Origin: Planctomycetota bacterium
GTDB lineage: Bacteria > Planctomycetota > SZUA-567 > H5-PLA8
Direction: 5' to 3'
Assembly: GCA_026184295.1 (NCBI GenBank)
Contig: JAHCJK010000007.1
Coordinates: forward strand, 1 to 64,000
Length of the DNA stretch: 64,000 nucleotides
Below, piece after piece: positions 51,342 to 59,832 of the stretch (position 1 is the stretch's first letter; each line of letters begins with the position of its first letter). The position numbers and the translations under genes were made by a program. Under the pieces are notes generated by a model. It had not been told where the DNA came from and did no database searches. It saw only the letters and a list, made by a program, of their open reading frames with translations.

Positions 51342-52184
51342 ATGACGTATGAAGAAGCGAAGGCGAAGGCCAAGGAGGCCGGCATTCCGGACGAAGACCT
51401 GACGCCCGAGGTGATCAAGCAGTTCGGCCATACTTTCGACGACCCCACGGCGCACGTGAACCCCGGCGACCCGAAGCTCTCCGCGGAGCAGGTCAAGGAA
51501 CATCTGTCGATGCTGGCCGAGGAAGCGAAGCAGAACGCGAACGGCGCGCAGATGCTGAAACTGATCGGCAAGGTGGCCGGCGCGCTTCTGATGGTTCTGG
51601 TGCTGGTCAGCGTCTCCGGATGCGGCACGCAGTCCGAGGCCGCCACGCGGGCGACGATCGCGGAGGAAGAATCCAACCAGGCCACGTTCGAGCAGATGTC
51701 CGAACTGTGCATGGCGCAGGCCGAGGCCGCTTACGAGAAAGACATCGTCACCGCGGACGCCAACTTCGACGCGGCCGTGAAGAGCGTGACGCGCACGATG
51801 GCGGTGAAAGAGCAGCGCCCGATCACGGTGCGTACGGTCGCGCAGGACGGAACCACCAGCGAGAAGACCGAATTTCAGGAGGTGTCCGTTCAGAAGCCGG
51901 TGATCAACCCGGACACCTACAACGCGCTCTATCGGAAGAAACTCGAAGATCACGCTGCGATCGAGCGAAACCTGCAGGCGATCCGCGACAAGATCGCGAA
52001 GATCGCGCGCAATCGCGCCAACGCCCGCGCGTTGAACCAAGGCCTACGCGACTACTTTGCGCAGAAGGCCAACGCGCTGGAAATCGCGAATTCTGCGACT
52101 GACCAGCTCCTGTTGTCGCTGGAAAAGTTTCTCCCCAAGCCGAAGGACGCGCCCGCGGCGACCCAGCTCGGTCAGTCTCCGTAA
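51342..52184 (+). CDS. Membrane-associated coiled-coil protein
   Basis: A 280-residue protein. An N-terminal soluble part (AKAKAKEAGIPDEDLTPEVI) is followed by a hydrophobic helix near residues 73-92 (VAGALLMVLVLVSVSGCG) and then about 180 residues of helix-forming sequence with few aromatic residues. The SGCG after the helix looks like a lipobox but lies too far from the N-terminus for a normal signal peptide. AAGGAG precedes the ATG at 51342. A spanin-like or membrane-bound regulatory role is possible; function is not known. Confidence 0.65.
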   Translation: MTYEEAKAKAKEAGIPDEDLTPEVIKQFGHTFDDPTAHVNPGDPKLSAEQVKEHLSMLAEEAKQNANGAQMLKLIGKVAGALLMVLVLVSVSGCGTQSEAATRATIAEEESNQATFEQMSELCMAQAEAAYEKDIVTADANFDAAVKSVTRTMAVKEQRPITVRTVAQDGTTSEKTEFQEVSVQKPVINPDTYNALYRKKLEDHAAIERNLQAIRDKIAKIARNRANARALNQGLRDYFAQKANALEIANSATDQLLLSLEKFLPKPKDAPAATQLGQSP

Positions 52185-52200
52185 TTCGTATCGATACGAA
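52185..52200. promoter_or_regulatory. Perfect 16-bp palindrome
   Basis: TTCGTATC-GATACGAA is a perfect palindrome beginning directly after the TAA of the gene at 51342 and 58 bp before the Zn-protein gene. It is too symmetrical and short for a terminator and resembles a dimeric repressor operator. The half-site TCGATACGAA occurs again at 50931-50940 inside a gene. Confidence 0.6.
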
Positions 52201-52257
52201 CGCCGGGATCACCCTGCATCGTGCAGGGGCCAAGGAAACTCTGTCTCTGGTGAAACG

Positions 52258-53253
52258 ATGGCGACGAAGATCACCCTCCCCGACGCGCCTGCCCCCGCCG
52301 CAAACTTCCGCGGGATCGGCGAAGTGCGGATCAAGGAGCCCATATCCTGCGTGGTCGAAGTGCTGCGCAGAGCGCCCGTGGGGGACGGGAAGTGGGAGTT
52401 GGTGCGGCCGTTCACCAAGATTCCTGACGGCGCCAAGTATGCGTTCGCGATCATGGGCGCGACCACGTCTACCATGCTCCGCCGTGGGACAAACGAGACG
52501 CCCGCGCGGGAGCCTCATCCGAAGTTCGCGGCTTTCAATACCTGCCATCCGGACCTTGCCTCGACACTGCCTGCCAAGATCGTCCACTGGGATGTTGAGC
52601 GTGCATGGAAGTTTCAACTGGGTGCCTACCAAGCTCCAGTGTCGGGGCAATCTCCTGAAGCCGGCTGGTGGTGTCGCGGGGATGGTTGTAACGCCATTCG
52701 ATTCGTCGATGGGCAGTTCAAGGCCATTCCTTGCCCAGCTCGGAAGTGCGAGTTTCAACAGGAGCGCTTCGGTAAAAACGGCGATCAGCCGCACTGCAAG
52801 CCCAATCTCTCGTTGATCGCCCAGTTCGCTTGGAGGGATGGGTCTCCGCTGCCGCGCACTGTTTTCCAATGGGATTCCAAGTCGTGGAACAACTACGGCT
52901 CGCTGGAAGGCATGTTCCGCCTGATTGACGAGACCGCAGTGCAGATGAAGTTGATCGAGCCCGGCAAACACTTCCCCGTCCTGGCGCTTCCTTTCACGCT
53001 GACGCTCAAGGAAACCGTCAAGAAGCGCCGGAAGTTTCCCGAGGTGCACGCATCCATTGAAGGCGATCCGCACGAGTGGATGCAGAAGATGCTCAACACG
53101 ATGCATGCGCCCGCGCCGACCGCGCTTCCCTACAGCGAACCCATGCCGCTTCGCGAGCTTCCGCCCGCCGAAATGTCCCAGGACGACGTTGATCGCGCCT
53201 CCGAAGCGGCCCTCAACCCCGAGTACAGGCCTGCGAATAACCGGAGCCGCTGA
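52258..53253 (+). CDS. Zn-binding phage protein, Gp3 / recombination-directionality-factor-like
   Basis: A 331-residue protein with a cysteine/histidine cluster (WWCRGDGC, IPCPARKC, HCKPNLSLI) likely to bind zinc. The order CP..KC...HCKP followed by a beta-rich domain resembles phage proteins annotated as Gp3-like or recombination-directionality factor-like; this is a memory-based comparison of modest weight. It heads the recombination module: its stop overlaps the nuclease start by 1 nt (TGATG). It may bind DNA junctions or switch integrase direction. Confidence 0.6.
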   Translation: MATKITLPDAPAPAANFRGIGEVRIKEPISCVVEVLRRAPVGDGKWELVRPFTKIPDGAKYAFAIMGATTSTMLRRGTNETPAREPHPKFAAFNTCHPDLASTLPAKIVHWDVERAWKFQLGAYQAPVSGQSPEAGWWCRGDGCNAIRFVDGQFKAIPCPARKCEFQQERFGKNGDQPHCKPNLSLIAQFAWRDGSPLPRTVFQWDSKSWNNYGSLEGMFRLIDETAVQMKLIEPGKHFPVLALPFTLTLKETVKKRRKFPEVHASIEGDPHEWMQKMLNTMHAPAPTALPYSEPMPLRELPPAEMSQDDVDRASEAALNPEYRPANNRSR

Positions 53254-54482
53254 TGTATTCGCCTACGCAGCTCAACATCTTTCTCGACAACTGCCCGGGC
53301 GCGCTGGCGTTTTACCGCGCGGAGAAGGCGGAGCAGAAGGTCGATCTCGAAGCGGACGGCGCCAAGGCCCGCGACGTCGGCATTGCGTTCCACGTGTGCT
53401 GCCACCAAGCGGCGCTCGCGGCGAAAGAAGGGAAGCCGCGCATCCCTGCGGTCGAAGCCACGGCCCTGGTCATGGCGCAGAAGATGCCCGCCGACTGGGC
53501 GCGGGAGGCCGCGGACCTGGCGCTCGAATTTCTGATGCGCTGGGAATTCATCGAGACCATGCAGTACGAGCACGGCATGGCCTTCGACGAGAAATGGCGC
53601 GAGGTTGAATGGGAAAGCGAGCAGCGCCGGCTCCGCCTGGTCTTCGACATCGTCGGGATCCTGCAACACCAGGATGAAGTCTACGGCGACCTGAACGTCG
53701 CGACCGCGATGGACTACAAGAGCGGGTGGGGCGCTTCTTCCGACGACCTCGACAGCCCCCAGGGCCTGGCGTACTCGACGGTGCTGTACCACCTGTACGA
53801 GGCCGAGGTTGACGCCATCGAAGTGCAGATCCTCGCCGTTCGAAAGAACCGGACGTTCAAGAAGCGATGGATGCTGGACAGCGAGGAAGACGTCGCTGAT
53901 CTGCACCGCCGCGAAGCCCGCCTGCAGTTCTACATGAAGACGGCCGACGTGACCGAGCTCAAGCCGCGCGTCGGCTTCGGTTGCTCCCAGTGCTCGTACA
54001 CCGCGCAGTGCGCGCTCTTTCAGGAACGGCTCAAGAACGCCCGCGATTCCCGCCTGATCGAAGAGCCCGAGGAGGCCGCGAAGGACCTCGTGGTCCTCGA
54101 ACGGCGCGTGGATGAACTGAAGGAAGCTCTCAAGGCCATGTGTAAGTCGCGCGGCCCGGTGGTCATCGACGGCATGGCGTTGGGCTTTCACGAGACCACG
54201 GAACGCAAGTTGAATGACGCCGGGAAGCTGGTGGATCTCTGGTTCGATTCGGTGGAGGGGGTGAAAGACGACCCCGAGCGCGCGATCGCCGCCTGCCGAG
54301 GTCTCTTCAAGGCGATGAAACCAGGCGTCACGATGGCCACCGAGATGGTTCGGACCATGGCCGCATCGCTCGGCTTCCCGACCAAGAAAGCGGCCGAGGA
54401 AGCCTGGATGCCCAAACTGTGCGATGAGGTTCCCAAGACGAAGTTCGAATGGAAGCGGAACAGTGAAGAGCCTGCTGACTGA
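53253..54482 (+). CDS. Cas4/RecB-like PD-(D/E)XK nuclease with iron-sulphur cysteines
   Basis: A 409-residue exonuclease-like protein. The N-terminus YSPTQLNIFLDNCPGALAFY carries the first Cys (residue 14). The nuclease core has an Asp in LVFDIVGIL and the DYK motif in AMDYKSG near residue 153. Three further cysteines lie in GCSQCSYTAQC near 242-252, completing the Cas4/AddB-type iron-sulphur staple. C-terminal 130 residues are helical and of unknown role. It probably resects DNA ends for phage recombination, near an HU protein and an acidic-tailed protein that could bind single strands. Confidence 0.85.
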   Translation: MYSPTQLNIFLDNCPGALAFYRAEKAEQKVDLEADGAKARDVGIAFHVCCHQAALAAKEGKPRIPAVEATALVMAQKMPADWAREAADLALEFLMRWEFIETMQYEHGMAFDEKWREVEWESEQRRLRLVFDIVGILQHQDEVYGDLNVATAMDYKSGWGASSDDLDSPQGLAYSTVLYHLYEAEVDAIEVQILAVRKNRTFKKRWMLDSEEDVADLHRREARLQFYMKTADVTELKPRVGFGCSQCSYTAQCALFQERLKNARDSRLIEEPEEAAKDLVVLERRVDELKEALKAMCKSRGPVVIDGMALGFHETTERKLNDAGKLVDLWFDSVEGVKDDPERAIAACRGLFKAMKPGVTMATEMVRTMAASLGFPTKKAAEEAWMPKLCDEVPKTKFEWKRNSEEPAD

Positions 54483-54711
54483 AAAGATCGCGCGCCGCGC
54501 CGGCATGCTGAAGTTCCAGGCGGACGAAGCGTTCGATCAATTCGTTCGCGCGATTGTCGAGACCGTGCGGGAGTCCGGACAGTGCCGAGTTCCCGGACTC
54601 GGAACGTTCCGCGTACGCACGCGCAAGAACGTGAAGTTCGGGAAAGGCGATGCGCGGTTTCTGACGTTCAGGGCTTCAACCGCGGTGAAGCGGGCCCTGC
54701 GGAAAGGATAG
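54463..54711 (+). CDS. HU/IHF-family DNA-binding protein
   Basis: An 82-residue histone-like protein starting at GTG 54463, overlapping the nuclease gene end by 20 nt. LLTEKIARRAGMLKFQADEA forms the dimer helices, CRVPGLGTFRVRTRKN the saddle and flanking arm, and LTFRASTAVKRAL the C-terminal helix. The arm is shorter than in cellular HU. It bends DNA and probably assists replication or recombination of the element. Confidence 0.88.
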   Translation: MKSLLTEKIARRAGMLKFQADEAFDQFVRAIVETVRESGQCRVPGLGTFRVRTRKNVKFGKGDARFLTFRASTAVKRALRKG

Positions 54712-54729
54712 GACCGGAAAGGAGCTGGT

Positions 54730-55368
54730 ATGGTGAAGGAAACTGACGGGGACGCAGGGGAAACCAAGAAGGAAGACGGTCAACAGGGCTTCGCCGTCAT
54801 GGAGTTCCTGCGCAAGAAGTGCCGGTACGGCGTGGTGATCAAGAACTTCAAGGGCAAGTACAAGAAGATCAAGAACACCGCGGACAGCGCGCGCACCAAG
54901 ATGATTGACATCGAGGTCGACGTGCCGGTCACCAAGGCCATCAAGAAACGGCTCGATCCGGCGGTCGCCGCGCTCATCGAAGCTGCCACGGGCGAAGGGC
55001 GCACGATCGAACTCCCGCTCAGCTCCATCGACATCGCGATGGAAGTGCCGTGCATCGTGCGACTGTGGTCCAAGAAAAACTACAACAAGGATTCGAGACC
55101 CAAGCACGTCTGCGGGCTGGGCAACGGCGACTCGGCGGTGGTGCGGACCAAGAAGGTCTTCATCAAGGACCACCAGGCATACCTTCGCCTGCTGATCACC
55201 ACCACCGGGACCGAAGATCTCTGGGCCTGGGGCTGGAATGTCTTCGACGAGAGCGAAATCGTCATCGAGACGGAACCGCTTCAGAAGGATCTGCCTTTCG
55301 AAGGCGGCGACAAGCCCGCCGAGAAGGACGGAGACGACGACAGCGACAAGGAAGACGACGAAGCCTGA
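54730..55368 (+). CDS. Hypothetical phage protein with SSB-like acidic tail
   Basis: A 212-residue protein with a strong ribosome binding site (AAAGGAG, 54718-54723 region). The central part (residues about 35-180) is beta-rich and basic (FKGKYKKIKNT, LWSKKNYNKDSRPK). The C-terminal 35 residues are very acidic (DDDSDKEDDEA), a layout typical of single-strand DNA-binding proteins that recruit partners by their tail. It lies between nuclease/HU and the TOPRIM-MCM protein, with a 1-nt overlap downstream. An SSB or annealing role is inferred only from layout and context. Confidence 0.65.
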   Translation: MVKETDGDAGETKKEDGQQGFAVMEFLRKKCRYGVVIKNFKGKYKKIKNTADSARTKMIDIEVDVPVTKAIKKRLDPAVAALIEAATGEGRTIELPLSSIDIAMEVPCIVRLWSKKNYNKDSRPKHVCGLGNGDSAVVRTKKVFIKDHQAYLRLLITTTGTEDLWAWGWNVFDESEIVIETEPLQKDLPFEGGDKPAEKDGDDDSDKEDDEA

Positions 55369-58355
55369 TGCCCGATTACACCGAGCTCCATAATGCCGTG
55401 ATGGCGAAGATGGATTTCAAATCCTTCTTTCGCCATCTCGGCTTGGAGCTGTTTCCGGACGACAAGGTCGATCCGGATGGCTGGGTCCTCGCGCGTGGAT
55501 GCACCTTCACGCGCGGGGAGATCTACGTGAATATCGGCGCCCATGCCGGCGGGTGGCGCGAGCCGATCACCAAGGCCGATGGAACCATCTACCAGTTCGT
55601 CAACCGGCAGATGAACAGGGCGCCCGACGACGCGGTCGCCGCGCTGCGCGTGATGTGCGAGTACGTGGGCGTTCCGTTCGGCGACGAAGATATTCCCAGC
55701 GCCGATTCGGCCATGGTAGTCACGCCCGCTGCGTGGTCGAAGTTCTGGGTCGAAAAGGAATCGAAGGAACGGTTGCGCGTCACCGCGGGCATTACACCCC
55801 AGACGTGCGAGCGGTACCAGATCGGATTTGGGAAGATCAAAGGCCGCCCCTATTTCCTTGTGCCCGTACCAGACGAAGGCGGTCGCATCCGCGCCATCCG
55901 CATGATCGACGAGAACTATTCAGGTCGGTGGATGCGGCGCTTCCCAGAAGGCGGGCCGCTCGAGATGTCGCCCAAGATTTTCGGGCTGAACGAACTCAAG
56001 ACCCGGAACTGGAAGAACGTCATCATCTGCGACAACGAGTTTGACCGCATTCTCCTGATGCAGGAGCTCAAGAACGACGAATGGGGCGCGCTTTCCCTGA
56101 CCGATGGATGGGTACGCGGCTGGAACAGTTTCCTTGAAGGGCGCCACGTCGTACTGTGCTTCTCCACCTTGCCCAAGACGTTCTACGCCGCTCAGTCGAT
56201 CGTGGGACCGTTGATCGACATGGCCAGGCGCGAGGAAAAGATTCTCGGACTGAAGTTGTTGAAACTGCCGCTGGCCGACACGCCCGAAGACTGCCGGGTC
56301 TATCATTGGTTCAAGGGCGGCGGCACGACTGCCAACCTGATGAAGCTGATCCACTGGGCTCCCGAGTATTCGATCCCAGGCCGGAAGTGCGCGAAGGATC
56401 AGGTCAAGGCGCTGGTCTCATTCGCGGAGATCGAGGACCCGAAGAACTCCGACCTGCATGTGCGCGTGCCGCTGACGGTGATCGGCGAGACGGCCACGAT
56501 CTACGATTCTCCGACGAAATTCCGGGTTGCGCACTGCCAGCGGATTCAGGACGGGAAGTGCAACGAGTGCCTGGACGAAACCTTTTCGATCGACGTCGGG
56601 CGCGACGAACATCTTGAGGCTTGCGGATCGAGCAAGGCGCACATCGAGAAGCTGTGCCAGCGCCTGTGCTGCCGTTGGAAGCAGCATCCCACGATCGAGA
56701 TTCTCGAGAAGGGCACTTTTCGCGAGGTACTGAGCACGCAGTACCACCAACGTTTGGTCGATCGCCCGCACGAAGAGCACGAGAATTTGATGATCGACGG
56801 CAGGTACGAACGGCAGATTCAGCGGAAGGTCGTCGTTCGCGTGCCCGAGGGACAGCCAGAGCCGATCCAGCCGCGCGGGTACATGGCCACGGGATGGATT
56901 CGCACGAACCCCAAGAACAGCGCACGCACGATGATCGTTGAATCCCTCGAGCCGATTCCCGAGCCCTACGAGGATTTCAATTTCAAATCGAACCTCGATC
57001 ACCTGATGTACCTGAAGAGTCTCGGTTGGTCGGCAATCACGCAGGACCTGATCGAGCATCGGACGCAGATTTACGACTGCGACGAGATCATCCTGATCAA
57101 CCTGCTGACGTACTGCTCTCCGCTGCATATCAATTTCCTGGGCGAACAGGGCATTCGCGGATGGGTGACAGCGGCCATCATCGGCGATACGGGCGTTGGC
57201 AAATCGAGGACGTTCGAAAAGCTGAGCGAGATCATTGGGATCGGAGACATCTTCTCCTGCAACTCGGGGCGCCGTACCGGCCTGACGTATGCCGTGGTGA
57301 CGCTCGACCGGAAGTGGACGTGCCAAGCAGGACTCCATCCGCTGAACACGCGCAAGATTTTGTGCGTGGAGGAAGCCCAGGAACTTCCGCGCGAAGAATT
57401 GAAGTCGATGGGCGAGGCCATGGAAAAGGGCCAGCTCAACATCAATCAGGTCGCGCGTGAATCGTACGAAAGCAAGACGCGGATCATCTTCAACTCGAAT
57501 CCGTTGGGCGGCCGGACGCTCGAGCATTACCCGTACGGATGCATGACGCTGAAGGAGCTTTTCGTGCCGGCGTTCATCCGCCGCCTGGACATGGTGGCAT
57601 TCATCCGAAAGCTGGACGATTACCAGAAGTACAACGAGCGCCGGGTCACCAACGCGCAACCGAAGGTCAGCCAGGAAGCTTTGCGCGCGCTGGTATTCTT
57701 CGCCTGGAGTATCCCGCCCGAACGCATTCAGTTCGAGGACGACGAGGCGATACTTGCCGCGGCCAATCGACTTAGCGCGAAGTATGGGCACTGCGATGAC
57801 CTTCCACTGGTCCTGCCCAGCGTCTACCGGAAGACCATCGCGCGCCTGGCCGCGGCGTGGGCGATCCTTGACCTATCGTCCAAGGATGAACTGCAGACGA
57901 TCAGCGTGACCCCCGGACACGTGAACTTGGTTGAGAAGTTTCTGGACGGACTCTATTCGGCAGAGGCGTGTGCGCTGGACCGATACTCCGACCTTGCCGT
58001 TCGCCAGCGTTCGATGGACGACTACCGCGCCCTCGAGGTTGAGCTGAAGGGTTGGCTGGATCCCAAACGGGACCGTGCCGATCAAGGCTACAACCCGTAC
58101 GGGAAACTGCTGTACTGCCTTTCGATCGGCACGAGCTACAACCGCCGCGATTTGAACAGGATGGTTGGAGTTTCGGACGCCTGGATGGCGTCTGCCCTGG
58201 CGACGTTGGCCGCGCATTACCTGATCACGGATGGCGAGGGCGGGCGCATCAGCATCACCCCGAAGTACCAGCGGTTCTTCAAGGAATTCGAACGAAAGAA
58301 TCCTGTCGAATCCGGAGTCATTCGCGCGAGCGGAAAGGTGGAACTCAATGCGTGA
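55368..58355 (+). CDS. TOPRIM (primase-like)-MCM helicase fusion protein
   Basis: A 995-residue multidomain protein. Residues 1-110 resemble the DnaG zinc-ribbon region without its cysteines (FKSFFRHLGLELF, IYQFVNRQMNRAPDDAVAAL). Residues about 130-300 resemble a DnaG-type RNA-polymerase/TOPRIM domain, but the EGExD motif reads DNEFD (near 222) and the DxD pair is absent (VVLCFSTLP near 260), so primase activity is doubtful. Residues about 360-480 look like an MCM OB fold with zinc cysteines (AHCQRIQDGKCNEC). The AAA+ domain has Walker A GDTGVGKSR near 606, GLTYAVVTLDR, Walker B KILCVEEAQEL near 662, GEAMEKGQLNINQVARE and sensor IIFNSNPLGGR, all in MCM order. A winged helix follows near 910-968. 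It overlaps both neighbours by 1-8 nt. Confidence 0.82.
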   Translation: MPDYTELHNAVMAKMDFKSFFRHLGLELFPDDKVDPDGWVLARGCTFTRGEIYVNIGAHAGGWREPITKADGTIYQFVNRQMNRAPDDAVAALRVMCEYVGVPFGDEDIPSADSAMVVTPAAWSKFWVEKESKERLRVTAGITPQTCERYQIGFGKIKGRPYFLVPVPDEGGRIRAIRMIDENYSGRWMRRFPEGGPLEMSPKIFGLNELKTRNWKNVIICDNEFDRILLMQELKNDEWGALSLTDGWVRGWNSFLEGRHVVLCFSTLPKTFYAAQSIVGPLIDMARREEKILGLKLLKLPLADTPEDCRVYHWFKGGGTTANLMKLIHWAPEYSIPGRKCAKDQVKALVSFAEIEDPKNSDLHVRVPLTVIGETATIYDSPTKFRVAHCQRIQDGKCNECLDETFSIDVGRDEHLEACGSSKAHIEKLCQRLCCRWKQHPTIEILEKGTFREVLSTQYHQRLVDRPHEEHENLMIDGRYERQIQRKVVVRVPEGQPEPIQPRGYMATGWIRTNPKNSARTMIVESLEPIPEPYEDFNFKSNLDHLMYLKSLGWSAITQDLIEHRTQIYDCDEIILINLLTYCSPLHINFLGEQGIRGWVTAAIIGDTGVGKSRTFEKLSEIIGIGDIFSCNSGRRTGLTYAVVTLDRKWTCQAGLHPLNTRKILCVEEAQELPREELKSMGEAMEKGQLNINQVARESYESKTRIIFNSNPLGGRTLEHYPYGCMTLKELFVPAFIRRLDMVAFIRKLDDYQKYNERRVTNAQPKVSQEALRALVFFAWSIPPERIQFEDDEAILAAANRLSAKYGHCDDLPLVLPSVYRKTIARLAAAWAILDLSSKDELQTISVTPGHVNLVEKFLDGLYSAEACALDRYSDLAVRQRSMDDYRALEVELKGWLDPKRDRADQGYNPYGKLLYCLSIGTSYNRRDLNRMVGVSDAWMASALATLAAHYLITDGEGGRISITPKYQRFFKEFERKNPVESGVIRASGKVELNA

Positions 58356-59832
58356 CGAACGGGATGTTGAAGCGGCCAACAAGCGAGCCCTGGTCTGCGC
58401 GGAGGGCGACCTCGACGAACGTGAAATGACACGATTCGAGATCGAAGATCGGGCGCCGTACCACGTCCTGCGCATCCTGAACGGCGCGCAAATCCGGGCC
58501 GCTGCGGACCCGAGCGCAGACGAGATTCTGTGTGAAGGGTCCTGCTACGTCGTCTCGAAGGATGCGAGCGCGATCTACCAGCGCATCGCGGCGAAGATTC
58601 AAGCGGAAGTTCTTTCGATGAACGGCATCGTGCATCCCTTCGGCGTCGAATCGACGATCCGCATCCTCGACAGCGCCATGAGCAGCGCGCGCACCGAATG
58701 CAAAGTTCCGCCTGAGAAACTGCGGGTACTGTTTCTTCGCAACGGGGATGGTGGATGCGCGTTCTATCGCACGGTCCAGCCCGTCTTTGAACTGACCCAG
58801 ATGGAAGACGTGCCGCTATGGGCCGAAGAAAATAGTTTCCTCACCTACCGATTGGGTCGGAACTACGATGTCATTGTGGCACCGCGCATCGCAGATGCCT
58901 TCACCATCTCGGTGCTGCGCTCGCTGCAGCAGGCCAAGAAGGTCATCATCTATGAGACCGATGACCTTCTCTCGAACATGCCGAACTGGAATCCGTCCAA
59001 CGAACACAATACCCCGGAGACGCAGGTTCGCCGCGAGTTCTTCACGAAGATGGCCGATGCATGCATCGTTTCGACTGAAGAACTGAAAGATTATCTCAAG
59101 CGGCCGGACTCCACTTGGGTTTGCCACAACGGGATCAACGCCAACCTGTGGCCTTTGCGCGCGGTCAAGCAGGACGTTGGTACCGTGCGCATTCTTTGGG
59201 CGGGCTCTTCCAGTCATGAAGGCGATCTGCAGATCGTGGCCAAGGTGATCCGCCGGCTGATTGCGCGATTCAAGGAACGCATTCAGTTCCTGTTTGCCGG
59301 ATGCATCCCCAACGAGTTCAAGCAACTGACGCGCAAGCAGAATGGAACGATGGCGGAACGCGTGCATCCCGATCTCGAGAAGAACGTGAAGTTCATCGGC
59401 ACGTCCACGCCCTGGGACTGGCCGCGACTGGTCGAGGGCGCGCAGGCCAACATCGCGATCTCGCCGCTTGAGATACATCCCTTCAATGAGTGCAAGAGCG
59501 AACTGAAGGTCCTGGAGGCTTGGGCGGCGGGTCTGCCGATCGTGGCGACCCGGATCGCGCCGTACATGCGAGCGATCGAGGACGAATCCCAGGGCCTGCT
59601 TGTCGAGAACAGCACCGAGGCCTGGGAGGTTGCGCTGACGCACCTGATCACCAAGCCAGAGGAACGACTTCGCCTGGCCGAGAACGGCCTGAAGCGACTG
59701 ATCGACCGTTACCTGATGCCGCGGATCGCGCGCGAGTACGAGATCGCGCTGTATTCGATCGCGGCTGGCAAGGTCATGCGCCCGGAGTGCAACGAGGCGA
59801 TGGCCAAGAGACTGAAGGAGATCGCATCTTGA
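58348..59832 (+). CDS. GT4-like glycosyltransferase with extra N-terminal domain
   Basis: A 494-residue protein. Residues 1 to about 120 are an unrecognised domain (EIEDRAPYHVLRILNGAQIR, GSCYVVSKDASAIYQRIA). From about 128 a GT-B glycosyltransferase follows: LRVLFLRNGDGGCAFYRTVQ, YETDDLLSNMP, VRILWAGSSSHEGDLQIV, and the C-terminal FNECKSELKVLEAWAAGLPI donor-binding block. The start at 58348 overlaps the end of the MCM gene by 8 nt. It begins the second glycan group of the element, followed by RmlD- and RmlB-like genes. Confidence 0.85.
   Translation: MRDERDVEAANKRALVCAEGDLDEREMTRFEIEDRAPYHVLRILNGAQIRAAADPSADEILCEGSCYVVSKDASAIYQRIAAKIQAEVLSMNGIVHPFGVESTIRILDSAMSSARTECKVPPEKLRVLFLRNGDGGCAFYRTVQPVFELTQMEDVPLWAEENSFLTYRLGRNYDVIVAPRIADAFTISVLRSLQQAKKVIIYETDDLLSNMPNWNPSNEHNTPETQVRREFFTKMADACIVSTEELKDYLKRPDSTWVCHNGINANLWPLRAVKQDVGTVRILWAGSSSHEGDLQIVAKVIRRLIARFKERIQFLFAGCIPNEFKQLTRKQNGTMAERVHPDLEKNVKFIGTSTPWDWPRLVEGAQANIAISPLEIHPFNECKSELKVLEAWAAGLPIVATRIAPYMRAIEDESQGLLVENSTEAWEVALTHLITKPEERLRLAENGLKRLIDRYLMPRIAREYEIALYSIAAGKVMRPECNEAMAKRLKEIAS

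Noticed and set aside
51342-52184. Lipoprotein call from SGCG motif
   Set aside because: The Cys lies near residue 93, behind a long soluble N-terminus, which does not fit a lipoprotein signal peptide. No better start was found near the hydrophobic helix.
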